From positions 2,378,001 to 2,442,000 of the forward strand of contig NZ_CP147012.1 of the NCBI RefSeq assembly GCF_037126285.1: DNA of 64,000 nucleotides, written 5' to 3'. The notes under the pieces were generated by a model, which made no database searches, was not told where the DNA came from, and worked only from the letters and a program-made list of their open reading frames with translations. Shown piece by piece: positions 16,902 through 25,083 of this stretch (position 1 is the first letter of the stretch; each line of letters starts with the position of its first letter). Source of the DNA: Bernardetia sp. MNP-M8 (lineage in GTDB: Bacteria; Bacteroidota; Bacteroidia; Cytophagales; Bernardetiaceae). A program made the translations under genes and the position numbers.

Positions 16902-16963
16902 CAACGATGGCAAAGCCTCGTTGACAGTTGAAAACTATCCGTTGTCGGTGTCCCACCGACGAC
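16902..16963. repeat. Two intergenic palindromes, GTCGGTG family
   Basis: The first pairs CAACGATGGC with GCCTCGTTG, loop AAA. The second pairs GTCGGTG with CACCGAC, loop TCC. They lie between two convergent genes, past the shared terminator. Confidence 0.68.
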
Positions 16964-16977
16964 ATAAAAATCACAAA

Positions 16978-18057
16978 TTAATCACGCTCTTTCAACCATT
17001 CTGCAACCTTAGGAGCAAGTTCTTTTTGAGAACGTCCACCTACAAAAACTCCGATGTGTCCACCTGGGAATTCGTATAATGTTTTGTCTTTCGAACCTAC
17101 ATTATCATTCAATGGTTTAGTTGCCGAAGGTGGAACTAAATGGTCTTCTGAAGCATAAATAGTCAGAATTGGATTTTTTATATCGCTTAAATTTACTGTT
17201 TTCTTTCCTAACGTAAATTCTCCTTTTATGAGTTTATTTTCTTGATATAAGTCTTTGATAAACTTACGGTAACATTCACCTGCTTGAGAAGGACTATCAC
17301 CTACCCATTGTTCCATACGCAAGAAGTTCATCATTTTACCTTTGTCTTCCATCATATTAGTAATGGTAGCCATTTTTTTGAATTTGCTAAGTGGTTTCAA
17401 CATATCAAAACCCATATTCAGAAATTCCCCTGGTACAAGACCATCATTTCCATCTACTACTTTATCTACATCTAAATCTCTTGACCACTTGAATAAAAGA
17501 CCATCATCTGTATTGAAATCAAAAGGAGCAACAAGGGTAATCAAATTTTTGATTTTGTCTTGATTAAGAGCCGTATAAATAGTAGAAAATGTTCCACCCT
17601 GACAAACACCAAGCAAATTTATTTTGTCAATTCCATGTTCATTTCTAACAAAATTTACACAAGAATTAAGGTAACCATTGATATAATCTTCCATCGTCAA
17701 ATATCTATCTACACGAGAAGGATAGCCCCAGTCAATCAAATAAATATCAATGCCATTATCTAGTAAATTTCTGATAAAACTACGATCAGATTGCAAATCC
17801 ATCATATCAAAACGATTTACGAGTGCATAAGCAATCAATAAAGGCGTTTTGAGACTACGTTTAGAAGAAGAATAACGGTATAATTTTACTTTATCTTCAC
17901 TCCAAACAAGTTCTTTTTGAGCTGTTGCGACATCAATTTCTTCTACATCATTGAGCATTTGATAGCCTTTTACGAGCTTTTCAGTTTGCTCAGTAATTTC
18001 TTTTGTAAAACTTTCAAATACATTAGTAGGTGTATTTTCTTGGTTTTGATTTGCCAT
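16978..18057 (-). CDS. phaC: Class III poly(3-hydroxyalkanoate) synthase subunit PhaC
   Basis: A 359-aa alpha/beta-hydrolase-fold polymerase that links 3-hydroxyacyl-CoA units into polyhydroxyalkanoate at the granule surface. The lipase-like box is GVCQGG with catalytic Cys152. Asp305 (YASEDHLVPP) and His334 (PGGHIGVFVGG) complete the triad. These match C149, D302 and H331 of the well-studied Allochromatium vinosum class III enzyme with a constant offset of three. The length of about 360 aa is class III and not class I or II (about 560-600). Class III enzymes need PhaE, and a PhaE-like gene lies 339 bases upstream on the same strand, although a terminator and a palindromic element separate them. 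Confidence 0.95.
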   Translation of the reverse strand: MANQNQENTPTNVFESFTKEITEQTEKLVKGYQMLNDVEEIDVATAQKELVWSEDKVKLYRYSSSKRSLKTPLLIAYALVNRFDMMDLQSDRSFIRNLLDNGIDIYLIDWGYPSRVDRYLTMEDYINGYLNSCVNFVRNEHGIDKINLLGVCQGGTFSTIYTALNQDKIKNLITLVAPFDFNTDDGLLFKWSRDLDVDKVVDGNDGLVPGEFLNMGFDMLKPLSKFKKMATITNMMEDKGKMMNFLRMEQWVGDSPSQAGECYRKFIKDLYQENKLIKGEFTLGKKTVNLSDIKNPILTIYASEDHLVPPSATKPLNDNVGSKDKTLYEFPGGHIGVFVGGRSQKELAPKVAEWLKERD

Positions 18058-18076
18058 AATAAAATTTAGTTTGTGT

Positions 18077-18193
18077 GTATTTTGTATTTATTGTAGCACA
18101 CTCTTTAGAGTGTGAGCATTTTTGTCATACGTATTTTCCGAACCTTAAAAGTTATGGTACGCTTCGCACACTAAAGTGTACTCTACAAAATAC
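18077..18193. repeat. Palindromic element between phaE and phaC
   Basis: Outer arms GTATTTTGTA (18077-18086) and TACAAAATAC (18184-18193) are perfect complements. Inside, CACACTC-TTTA-GAGTGTG (18097-18114) is a perfect hairpin and CACACTAAAGTGT (from 18167) a related one. A similar CTCTTTAGAG hairpin occurs near 30090. Confidence 0.6.
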
Positions 18194-18206
18194 GCTTTTT
18201 TTCATC

Positions 18207-18241
18207 AAAAACCCCAACTTCACTATGAAGTCAGGGTTTTT
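18207..18241 (-). terminator. Terminator after phaE
   Basis: AAAAACCC...ACTTCA pairs with TGAAGT...GGGTTTTT around a 3-base loop with a small internal mismatch. Placed between phaE and phaC, it suggests they are not simply one transcript. Confidence 0.75.
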
Positions 18242-18395
18242 ATCGAAGGAAATGTTAGATTTCACTAGAATACAGTTTTACTAAAAAAACTATACTTACA
18301 TTCTGAATAACTACTCAACTTCAGAATGGTTTTGATTCAATTTTGGTTTATACCAATGGTAGTACCAAAATGATTTTAACTCTTCAACTCAAAAA

Positions 18396-19922
18396 CTATT
18401 TTGTAGTTTTCTTACGAGTTGTAGTTTTTGTAGCAGGCTTAGATTCTTCAGTAGGAACTAAAGTTTCTGATTTGCTTACAGGAGCTTCACTTGCTTGGTA
18501 CGCTTTATCTTTTGCTTCTGACGAAACAGAAGAATTTGCATTGTTTTCTAGCTCACGAATGCGAGCTTTCAATGCGTGTACTTGTTTAGCAAGTTCATCA
18601 ATTTCAGAATTCAAAACTACAGGATAAGGAGAAAGAACTTGTTCCATTCCTTTATTAAAGCTTGTTTTCAAATCTAATTGAAGAGCCAAAACTTCGCCTT
18701 GTAATTTAGAAAATTCGTCGCCTTTGAAAATATCAATCATATTTCCTTCTAAGTGATTGAGCCAGTTCATATAGAACTCATTGTATGTATTTACATTTCC
18801 GTCTTTTGCTGTCTCAAACATTTTAGTCATAAACTCTTCAGAGCTACTTTTTACTGTTTTACCAATAATAGCATTCATATCAGCCATTTTTGTTTGGTAA
18901 TCAAATAAAATAGTTTGCATTTGAGAGAAAAGTTTGATTGACTCTTTTTCTTTGCTTGGAGGCATTAATTTATAAAACGGAGCATATAATTTTTCCATAC
19001 GCTCATATATTTCTTTACCAAACTGAGGGTTTGAGATGTTCATGTTTTCCATGTTCATCATACCCATCATTTTAGACATGTCAAAGTTGTTCATGTCCAT
19101 TTTTGGCATCATAGAAGAGAATTTTTCGATCATTTCAGTATAAGGAGCGAACATTGGGTTGTTAGTCATCGTAGTACGATATTGCTCAACCATTTTGTTC
19201 ATCTGCTCACTCATTTGTCCGAAGTTGGCAAAGCCAAACTGTGAAGGATTTTGAGCAAACATTCCTTTTGCCATTTCTTGCAATTTGTCCATGTTCATCA
19301 TTTTGAAGTATTCTTGTACATCAAAATTTTTGTTATTGGTCATTTGCACAAATGGTTTCCACATTTCGTAGGCATCGAAATAGGTTTTTGCTCCTTTAGT
19401 CATGTTTTCAAATGCTTCTTGCATTGGTTGCATTGCTTTGAAAGCAGGATTAGAAGTCATCATTTTTTTGCTCTCATTCATCATCTCGGTAGTAGAATCT
19501 AACCAAGTTTTGTAAGAGCTAGTCATCATTTCTTGCATTTTGGTAGCATTTTCTTGCATATTTAATACATTTTTGCCACCTTCATTAGTCATTTGAGCCA
19601 TTTTCAACTGACGGTCAGCCATTTCACTCATTGTATCCATCCACTTTTTAGAAAGTGATGATTGTTGTTCCATAAGTTGAGTTACTTGTTCTGGCATAGT
19701 TTCAGAAGAAATTGTTTTGCCTTTTTCTACTGCTTCAGAGATGATGCTTTTTTGGTTGTCGTACCAATTTTTATACATGTCCGTAGCTTGCTCCATTACT
19801 TTGCCTTCTTTAGCTGCTTCTTGGAGCTGACGAGTAGAACCTACCCAGTTTTCCACGATTTTGTTTTGAGTAGTTGCCCAAAAATCTAACATTTCCTTCG
19901 TAGAATCCATTACGTTTGCCAT
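18396..19922 (-). CDS. phaE: PhaE-like subunit of class III PHA synthase, enlarged
   Basis: A 508-aa, almost entirely alpha-helical, Met- and Gln-rich protein. The C-terminal half fits PhaE: helices around residues 310-450, then 'LNSEIDELAKQVHALKARI', a short coiled coil. PhaE forms the obligate complex with class III PhaC at the granule. Usual PhaE proteins are about 350 aa. Here about 150 extra N-terminal residues repeat Trp-containing amphipathic helices (MLDFWATTQNKIVENW, KNWYDNQKS, SYKTWLDSTTEMM), which look like phasin helices. A Met-rich stretch (about 255-295) and a Ser/Thr/Lys tail ending TRKKTTK, like DNA-binding phasin tails, are also unusual. It has a strong TTG-N19-TACATTTG promoter. 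Confidence 0.85.
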   Translation of the reverse strand: MANVMDSTKEMLDFWATTQNKIVENWVGSTRQLQEAAKEGKVMEQATDMYKNWYDNQKSIISEAVEKGKTISSETMPEQVTQLMEQQSSLSKKWMDTMSEMADRQLKMAQMTNEGGKNVLNMQENATKMQEMMTSSYKTWLDSTTEMMNESKKMMTSNPAFKAMQPMQEAFENMTKGAKTYFDAYEMWKPFVQMTNNKNFDVQEYFKMMNMDKLQEMAKGMFAQNPSQFGFANFGQMSEQMNKMVEQYRTTMTNNPMFAPYTEMIEKFSSMMPKMDMNNFDMSKMMGMMNMENMNISNPQFGKEIYERMEKLYAPFYKLMPPSKEKESIKLFSQMQTILFDYQTKMADMNAIIGKTVKSSSEEFMTKMFETAKDGNVNTYNEFYMNWLNHLEGNMIDIFKGDEFSKLQGEVLALQLDLKTSFNKGMEQVLSPYPVVLNSEIDELAKQVHALKARIRELENNANSSVSSEAKDKAYQASEAPVSKSETLVPTEESKPATKTTTRKKTTK

Positions 19923-19963
19923 AGTATATTAAAAAGTTTAATTGGTAAAAAATAAGCACAATT

Positions 19964-19994
19964 CAAATGTACGAGGTATTTTTGACACTACAAA
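19964..19994 (-). promoter_or_regulatory. phaE promoter
   Basis: On the minus strand TTTG, 19 bases, then TACATTTG (19964-19971), an exact Bacteroidota consensus promoter about 40 bases before the start. Confidence 0.75.
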
Positions 19995-20451
19995 ATCTCG
20001 TATGCAAGCAGCTAACCCTCTCATTTTGAACTAAATATCTGCTTAATTTTGCGAAATTTTTAATAAAAAAAAGAATATTTGGAAATATTTCAAAAGTGCA
20101 ATATAAAACCAATGTTTTTTTGCTAAAAAGTCAATTTTAAAAAGTTGCACAATAATCCAAAGTTCTGTAAATCAGTAAATTATAATTTAAAAAAAAGGCT
20201 TTTTTTTGATAAAAATCTCTAATTATGCTTTAAAAAGTGAAACTATTATTTTTCTGTTACAAGTAGATTAATTTTTTTTTACGTTGTTTCAAATTAGATA
20301 AAAGACAAGGTGTCTAGAAATAAAAAATAACATTTTTATCTTATGTGACTTCTACCCTGTTTTAGAAAAAAAATAACTTTTTATTAAACTGGATTCATAA
20401 TAAGTAATTTTAAACTTGTCGAAAAAGTAATTACAATTATTGTTGGTACAG
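19995..20451. other. Gene-free AT-rich divergent spacer
   Basis: Very AT-rich, with many runs of A and T and no coding frame, structured repeat or consensus promoter that I could find. It must contain the start of the receptor-cluster transcript. Confidence 0.5.
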
Positions 20452-20485
20452 TTATTTTTAGTATTTTAGCTACTTAACAAACCCA
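20452..20485 (+). promoter_or_regulatory. Conserved leader of SpoIIE receptor 1
   Basis: The segment TTATTTTTAGTATTTTAGCT with a following ACTTAACAAACCCA is shared, with small changes, by the leaders of all three tandem paralogs. Its position just upstream of the TTG starts suggests a promoter or a translational signal. Confidence 0.5.
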
Positions 20486-20496
20486 TTACTACTGTT

Positions 20497-22701
20497 TTGA
20501 AGCAAGCTGTTTATAAAAATATCCAAGACTCTGCTCTTAAAAAAACGAATACTACTGTTTTTATAGTAGTGGTTGCTTTTTTATTTCTATCAAATTCAGT
20601 TTTTGCTCAGCTTATTCCTTCTGTTGTATTAAAGGATGCTGATAAAGAATATGTCATTACACACCAACTTGGTTTGTACGAAGAAGTAGTAGAAAATTCA
20701 AATAAAAAAGAAACAATAGAAACTATTCAAGCTAAAGAGTTTAAAATAGTGGGAAAAGATATTGTAACTCTAAATAAAGGAGCTCACATTATGTGGGTCA
20801 AAATACCTTTACAAAACAATTCTGAACTCAAAAAATGGTATTTAGAAATTGGAAACGGACTAGCTGACATTGATGTATTTATTCCAATAGAAAATAATAC
20901 TACCAATTCCTTCAAAAAAACTTCTTTAGGTTTTTCACTGCCATTTGAAAAACGATTTATTCAAACCAATGTATTTTTAATTCCTCTTGAATTACCTAAA
21001 AATCAGAAAAAAACAATCTATTTACGCATAGAAAGTGATTATTTTCAAGCTCCTTTTCGCATTGCTCCTATTGAATTTTATCTTGAAAGGGATCATAAAG
21101 TGGATTTAGCTGAGGGGATTTACTATGGTTTTGTGATTGTAATGGTATTATATAATTTATTTATTTTCTTTACAATTAAAGAAAAAGGATATTTATATTA
21201 TTTAAGTTATTTATTGTTTCTTGGTTTGGCGATGTCGCAACTAAGAGGACATTTGTTTGAGTTTTTTCTATTTGATTTTCCTTTTCTAAATCACTATGCT
21301 CCTGTTATTCATTCTTTATCAGGAACATTTGCAAGTTTATTCTTGATAGACTTTCTAAATACAAAGAAGAATTCACGCTTTTTTCATATTACACTACATA
21401 TTGTCTTAGCTACTTTTTTGTTAGGTTTACTAGTAAGTTTATTAGGCTTTAAACCTCTTGCATCACTTATCAACCAAATTGTTGCAGGTTTATCTACCAT
21501 AAATGCTTTGGCTGCTGCTATTTTTATTTATTATAAAGGGTATAAACCAGCTAAATATATTATTGTAGGATGGACATTTTATTTAATAGGAACACTTTTA
21601 TTTGTTTTAGCAGGAGCAGAGATAATTCCTTATAATGATGTTACTTCTAATGGCATTTTATTCGGTTCGGCAATAGAAATGATATTGCTTTCTGTAGCGT
21701 TAGCTGCTAAGATAGATTTTTATAAAAAAGGGCAAGAAAAACTGCAAGAAGAAGTTTTAGAAGCATCAGAAAGACATAGAGAACTTGTAGAGAATCAAAA
21801 CAAAAAATTAGAAGAACGAGTAGTAGAACGTACAGAAGAATTGAATGTCGTTAATGAAGAACTTTCTGTAAATCTTGAGCGACTACACGAGCAAAACTTA
21901 GTCATTGAGAAAAAAAATCAAGATATTACTTCAAGTATAACCTATGCCAAGCGCATACAAGATGCTATGTTACCAAGTTTGGAAGAAATTAAAAGTGTTT
22001 TTTCTAACTCCTTTGTGTTTTTCAAGCCTAAAGATATTGTTTCTGGAGATTTTTATTATTTCAAACAAGTTAATCAAAAAATAATTATTGGAGCTGTTGA
22101 TTGTACAGGACATGGCGTTCCGGGGGCATTTATGTCTTTGATTGGAAATGATTTATTAAATGAAATTGTAGAGAATAAATCAGTTACCAAAGCATCCCAT
22201 GTTTTAGATAAATTGAATCAAGGTGTTATAAAAGCATTGCGTCAAACAGATACACAGGTTAGAGATGGAATGGATGCAGCCATCTGTGTATATGATTTAG
22301 ACACACAGATTTTGGAATATTCTGGAGCAAAAAATCCTCTTATTTATGTGGAAAATGGAGAGGTAAACATAATAAAGGCAGACAGACAGTCTATTGGTGG
22401 AAGTCTTATTAAGAATCAATTCAACAAAAAGCCATTTACAACACATACTATAGATTTGAAACAAAATCCGAACATAAGTTTCTATCTCTTTACAGATGGT
22501 TTTCAAGACCAATTTGGAGGAGAAAACGATAAGAAATTTACAACAAAGAGGTTCAGAAATACTTTATTAGAATGTTCTAGACTACCTTTCTCAGAACAAA
22601 AATCTTTTTTAAAAAATACACTTACAGATTGGATGGGAAATAAAACTCAACAAATTGATGACATACTAATATTTGGTTTTAAACCTTCACAAATGAATTA
22701 A
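20497..22701 (+). CDS. 7TMR-DISM receptor with SpoIIE/PP2C phosphatase domain (copy 1)
   Basis: A 734-aa inner-membrane signalling protein. A signal peptide (residues 17-38, ending VFAQ) leads into an extracytoplasmic 7TMR-DISMED2-like beta domain (about 45-195). Seven helices follow at about 205-405, then a coiled coil containing EERVVERTEELNVVNEEL. The C-terminal SpoIIE-type PP2C phosphatase has its metal-binding aspartates in SGDFYYF, DCTGHGVPGAF, RDGMDAA, TDGFQDQFGG and IDDILIFG. It should sense a ligand outside and dephosphorylate Ser/Thr on a partner inside, typically a STAS-like antagonist. The start must be TTG (20497), because no ATG precedes the signal peptide and the next is at residue 84 or later. 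Confidence 0.9.
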   Translation: MKQAVYKNIQDSALKKTNTTVFIVVVAFLFLSNSVFAQLIPSVVLKDADKEYVITHQLGLYEEVVENSNKKETIETIQAKEFKIVGKDIVTLNKGAHIMWVKIPLQNNSELKKWYLEIGNGLADIDVFIPIENNTTNSFKKTSLGFSLPFEKRFIQTNVFLIPLELPKNQKKTIYLRIESDYFQAPFRIAPIEFYLERDHKVDLAEGIYYGFVIVMVLYNLFIFFTIKEKGYLYYLSYLLFLGLAMSQLRGHLFEFFLFDFPFLNHYAPVIHSLSGTFASLFLIDFLNTKKNSRFFHITLHIVLATFLLGLLVSLLGFKPLASLINQIVAGLSTINALAAAIFIYYKGYKPAKYIIVGWTFYLIGTLLFVLAGAEIIPYNDVTSNGILFGSAIEMILLSVALAAKIDFYKKGQEKLQEEVLEASERHRELVENQNKKLEERVVERTEELNVVNEELSVNLERLHEQNLVIEKKNQDITSSITYAKRIQDAMLPSLEEIKSVFSNSFVFFKPKDIVSGDFYYFKQVNQKIIIGAVDCTGHGVPGAFMSLIGNDLLNEIVENKSVTKASHVLDKLNQGVIKALRQTDTQVRDGMDAAICVYDLDTQILEYSGAKNPLIYVENGEVNIIKADRQSIGGSLIKNQFNKKPFTTHTIDLKQNPNISFYLFTDGFQDQFGGENDKKFTTKRFRNTLLECSRLPFSEQKSFLKNTLTDWMGNKTQQIDDILIFGFKPSQMN

Positions 22702-22745
22702 TTATTTTTGGATATGAGTATGAATTTTTGATTTAATTTATACAA

Positions 22746-22797
22746 TTATTTTTAGTAAATTACCTTTTACACTACTTATATATTAGCTACTTTCTAC
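22746..22797 (+). promoter_or_regulatory. Conserved leader of SpoIIE receptor 2
   Basis: TTATTTTTAGTAAATTA (22746-22762) and a following TATTAGCTACTT match the leaders of the other two paralogs. Confidence 0.45.
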
Positions 22798-22807
22798 TAC
22801 CATTATC

Positions 22808-24985
22808 TTGCAACAATTTTATTATACAAGTATTTTTTATTTCACAAAAAAATATATTACTAACTTCATAGTAATGATTATTTTGTTGTGCTTTTCCAAC
22901 TCTGCTTTTGCTCAATCGGTCTCTACTACTTTTTTATCAGACTCTACTCAATCTTATATCATTACAGATAAAATAGGCATTTTTAGAGAGGAAAATCAAC
23001 AAGAAAAAACTATTGAGTCTATACAAGAAATTGATTTTATAGTTGAAGGAAAGGAAATAATTACTGTCAATAATGATAAAAATGGCTTTTGGTTGAAAAT
23101 TCCTATTCAAAACAAAACTCTTCTTAAAGAATGGTATTTAGAAATAGGTAGTGGACATGGAGATTTAGAATTTTATATTCCTGAAACAAATAACTCTATA
23201 AAGACCTATCGGAAGATATTACTTGCAGAAAAAATACCCTTCTCAGAACGTTTGATACAAACAGATAGATTTTTACTGCCTTTATTTTTACTACAAAATC
23301 AGTCCATGACTATTTTTGTACGTGGAGAAAGTAATTATTTTCAAGCTCCTGTTCGTATTGCTCCTTTAAAATATTACTTTGAAAGAGATCATAAAGCAGA
23401 TATAGCAGAGGGAGTTTATTATGGCTTTGTGATAGTGATGTTTTTGTACAATCTATTTGTATTTTTTACTTTGAGAGAACGAGGTTATCTTTATTATGTA
23501 GGTTATCTGCTTTTCTTTGGTCTTGCAATGGCTCAAATTAGAGGTCATGGTTTTGAGTTTTTATGGTTTAGTTTTCCTCTTATAAATAATTACGCTCCAC
23601 TTTTTTATGTTTTTGGGGGAATTTGTGCCAGTTTATTTTTGATAGATTTTCTTCATACTCAAAAGAACTCACGCTTTTTTCACATCACTTTACATATTAC
23701 TATTTATGCGTTTGCATTAGCTGGTGTAGCAAGTATTTTAGGTTTCAAAAATATTGCTTCTTATATCAATCAAGTTGTTGGAGCAATATCTACTCTAAAT
23801 TCATTAGCTGCTGCTATCTATGTCTATTATACTGGATATAAACCTGCAAAATATATTATAGTGGCTTGGTCTGGATATTTATTAGGTATTCTTGTTTTTG
23901 TTTTGGCAGGAGTAGATATTATTCCCTACAATACATTCACTTCTAGTGGCATCTTACTAGGCTCAGCAGTAGAAATGATACTGCTTTCGGTTGCTTTAGC
24001 TGCAAGAATAGAATTTTATAAAAAAGGTAGAGAAGAACTACAAGCCAAAATGTTAAAAACCTCGGAAGAGCACCGAGAGTTTGTCGAAACACAAAACAAA
24101 CGATTAGAAGAACGAGTAGTTGAGCGCACAGAAGAGTTGAATGTAGTCAATGAAGAGCTTTCAGTAAACCTTGAACGTTTGCACGAACAGAATGTTGTTA
24201 TTGAGAAAAAGAACCAAGATATTACGGCTAGTATCAATTATGCAAAGCGCATACAAGATGCAATGCTACCAAGTTTGGAAGAAATAGCAAGTATTTTTCC
24301 TAACTTTTTTGTGTTTTTTGAGCCTAGAGATATTGTTTCTGGAGACTTTTATTATTTCAAACAAATCAATCAGAAAGTAATTGTAGGTGCAATAGATTGT
24401 ACAGGTCATGGCGTTCCAGGGGCTTTTATGTCTTTAATTGGAAATGATTTATTAAATGAAATTGTAGAGAATAAATCTGTTACTCAAGCCTCTCATATTT
24501 TGGACAAATTAGACGAAGGAATCACAAAAGTATTGCGTCAGACAGATACTCAAGTACGGGATGGAATGGATGCAGCTTTTTGTGTTTATGACATAGAAAC
24601 TCAGGTTATGGAATATGCAGGAGCAAGAAACCCTCTTATTTATATTGAAAATGAAGAATTAAAAATCATAAAAGCAGACAGACAATCTATTGGTGGAAAT
24701 CTTATCAAAAATCAGTTCAATAAAAAATATTTTACCAATCATATTTTAAATACACATGAGACGACTAGTTTCTATTTATTTACAGATGGTTTCCAAGACC
24801 AGTTTGGAGGAGAAGCAGATAAAAAGTTTACTACCAAGAGATTTAGAAATGTTTTAGTAGAAGTATCAAAACTACCTTTTTCGCAACAACAAGAGTTTTT
24901 AAAAAACACACTCAAAAACTGGATGGGTTATACCAACCGACAGATTGATGATATTTTAGTATTTGGATTTAAAGTAGGAAAATAA
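22808..24985 (+). CDS. 7TMR-DISM receptor with SpoIIE/PP2C phosphatase domain (copy 2)
   Basis: A 725-aa paralog of the preceding gene, colinear throughout: signal peptide to FAQ at about residue 36, DISMED2-like sensor domain, seven helices, coiled coil and PP2C domain with all metal-binding motifs (SGDFYYF, DCTGHGVPGAF, RDGMDAAFC, TDGFQDQFGG, IDDILVFG). The sensor domains of the three copies differ far more than the coiled-coil and phosphatase halves, which are nearly identical, suggesting different ligands feeding one output. The frame opens with TTG at 22808. A Met at residue 23 could also serve, but the conserved leader and the other two copies favour TTG. Confidence 0.88.
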   Translation: MQQFYYTSIFYFTKKYITNFIVMIILLCFSNSAFAQSVSTTFLSDSTQSYIITDKIGIFREENQQEKTIESIQEIDFIVEGKEIITVNNDKNGFWLKIPIQNKTLLKEWYLEIGSGHGDLEFYIPETNNSIKTYRKILLAEKIPFSERLIQTDRFLLPLFLLQNQSMTIFVRGESNYFQAPVRIAPLKYYFERDHKADIAEGVYYGFVIVMFLYNLFVFFTLRERGYLYYVGYLLFFGLAMAQIRGHGFEFLWFSFPLINNYAPLFYVFGGICASLFLIDFLHTQKNSRFFHITLHITIYAFALAGVASILGFKNIASYINQVVGAISTLNSLAAAIYVYYTGYKPAKYIIVAWSGYLLGILVFVLAGVDIIPYNTFTSSGILLGSAVEMILLSVALAARIEFYKKGREELQAKMLKTSEEHREFVETQNKRLEERVVERTEELNVVNEELSVNLERLHEQNVVIEKKNQDITASINYAKRIQDAMLPSLEEIASIFPNFFVFFEPRDIVSGDFYYFKQINQKVIVGAIDCTGHGVPGAFMSLIGNDLLNEIVENKSVTQASHILDKLDEGITKVLRQTDTQVRDGMDAAFCVYDIETQVMEYAGARNPLIYIENEELKIIKADRQSIGGNLIKNQFNKKYFTNHILNTHETTSFYLFTDGFQDQFGGEADKKFTTKRFRNVLVEVSKLPFSQQQEFLKNTLKNWMGYTNRQIDDILVFGFKVGK

Positions 24986-25020
24986 TAAAAGTGAAGCTAT
25001 AAGCTAAAGTGCTTTTGTAC

Positions 25021-25055
25021 ATTTTTTTTAGTAAATTAGCTGCTTACAAACCCAC
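25021..25055 (+). promoter_or_regulatory. Conserved leader of SpoIIE receptor 3
   Basis: ATTTTTTTTAGTAAATTAGC followed by TGCTTACAAACCCA, nearly the same as the leader of copy 1. Confidence 0.5.
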
Positions 25056-25083
25056 TCTTACTACTACTTATAATATCATATAA

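Noticed and set aside
18343-18627. Plus-strand 94-aa frame over phaE
   Set aside because: A shadow of the phaE tail with low-complexity translation.
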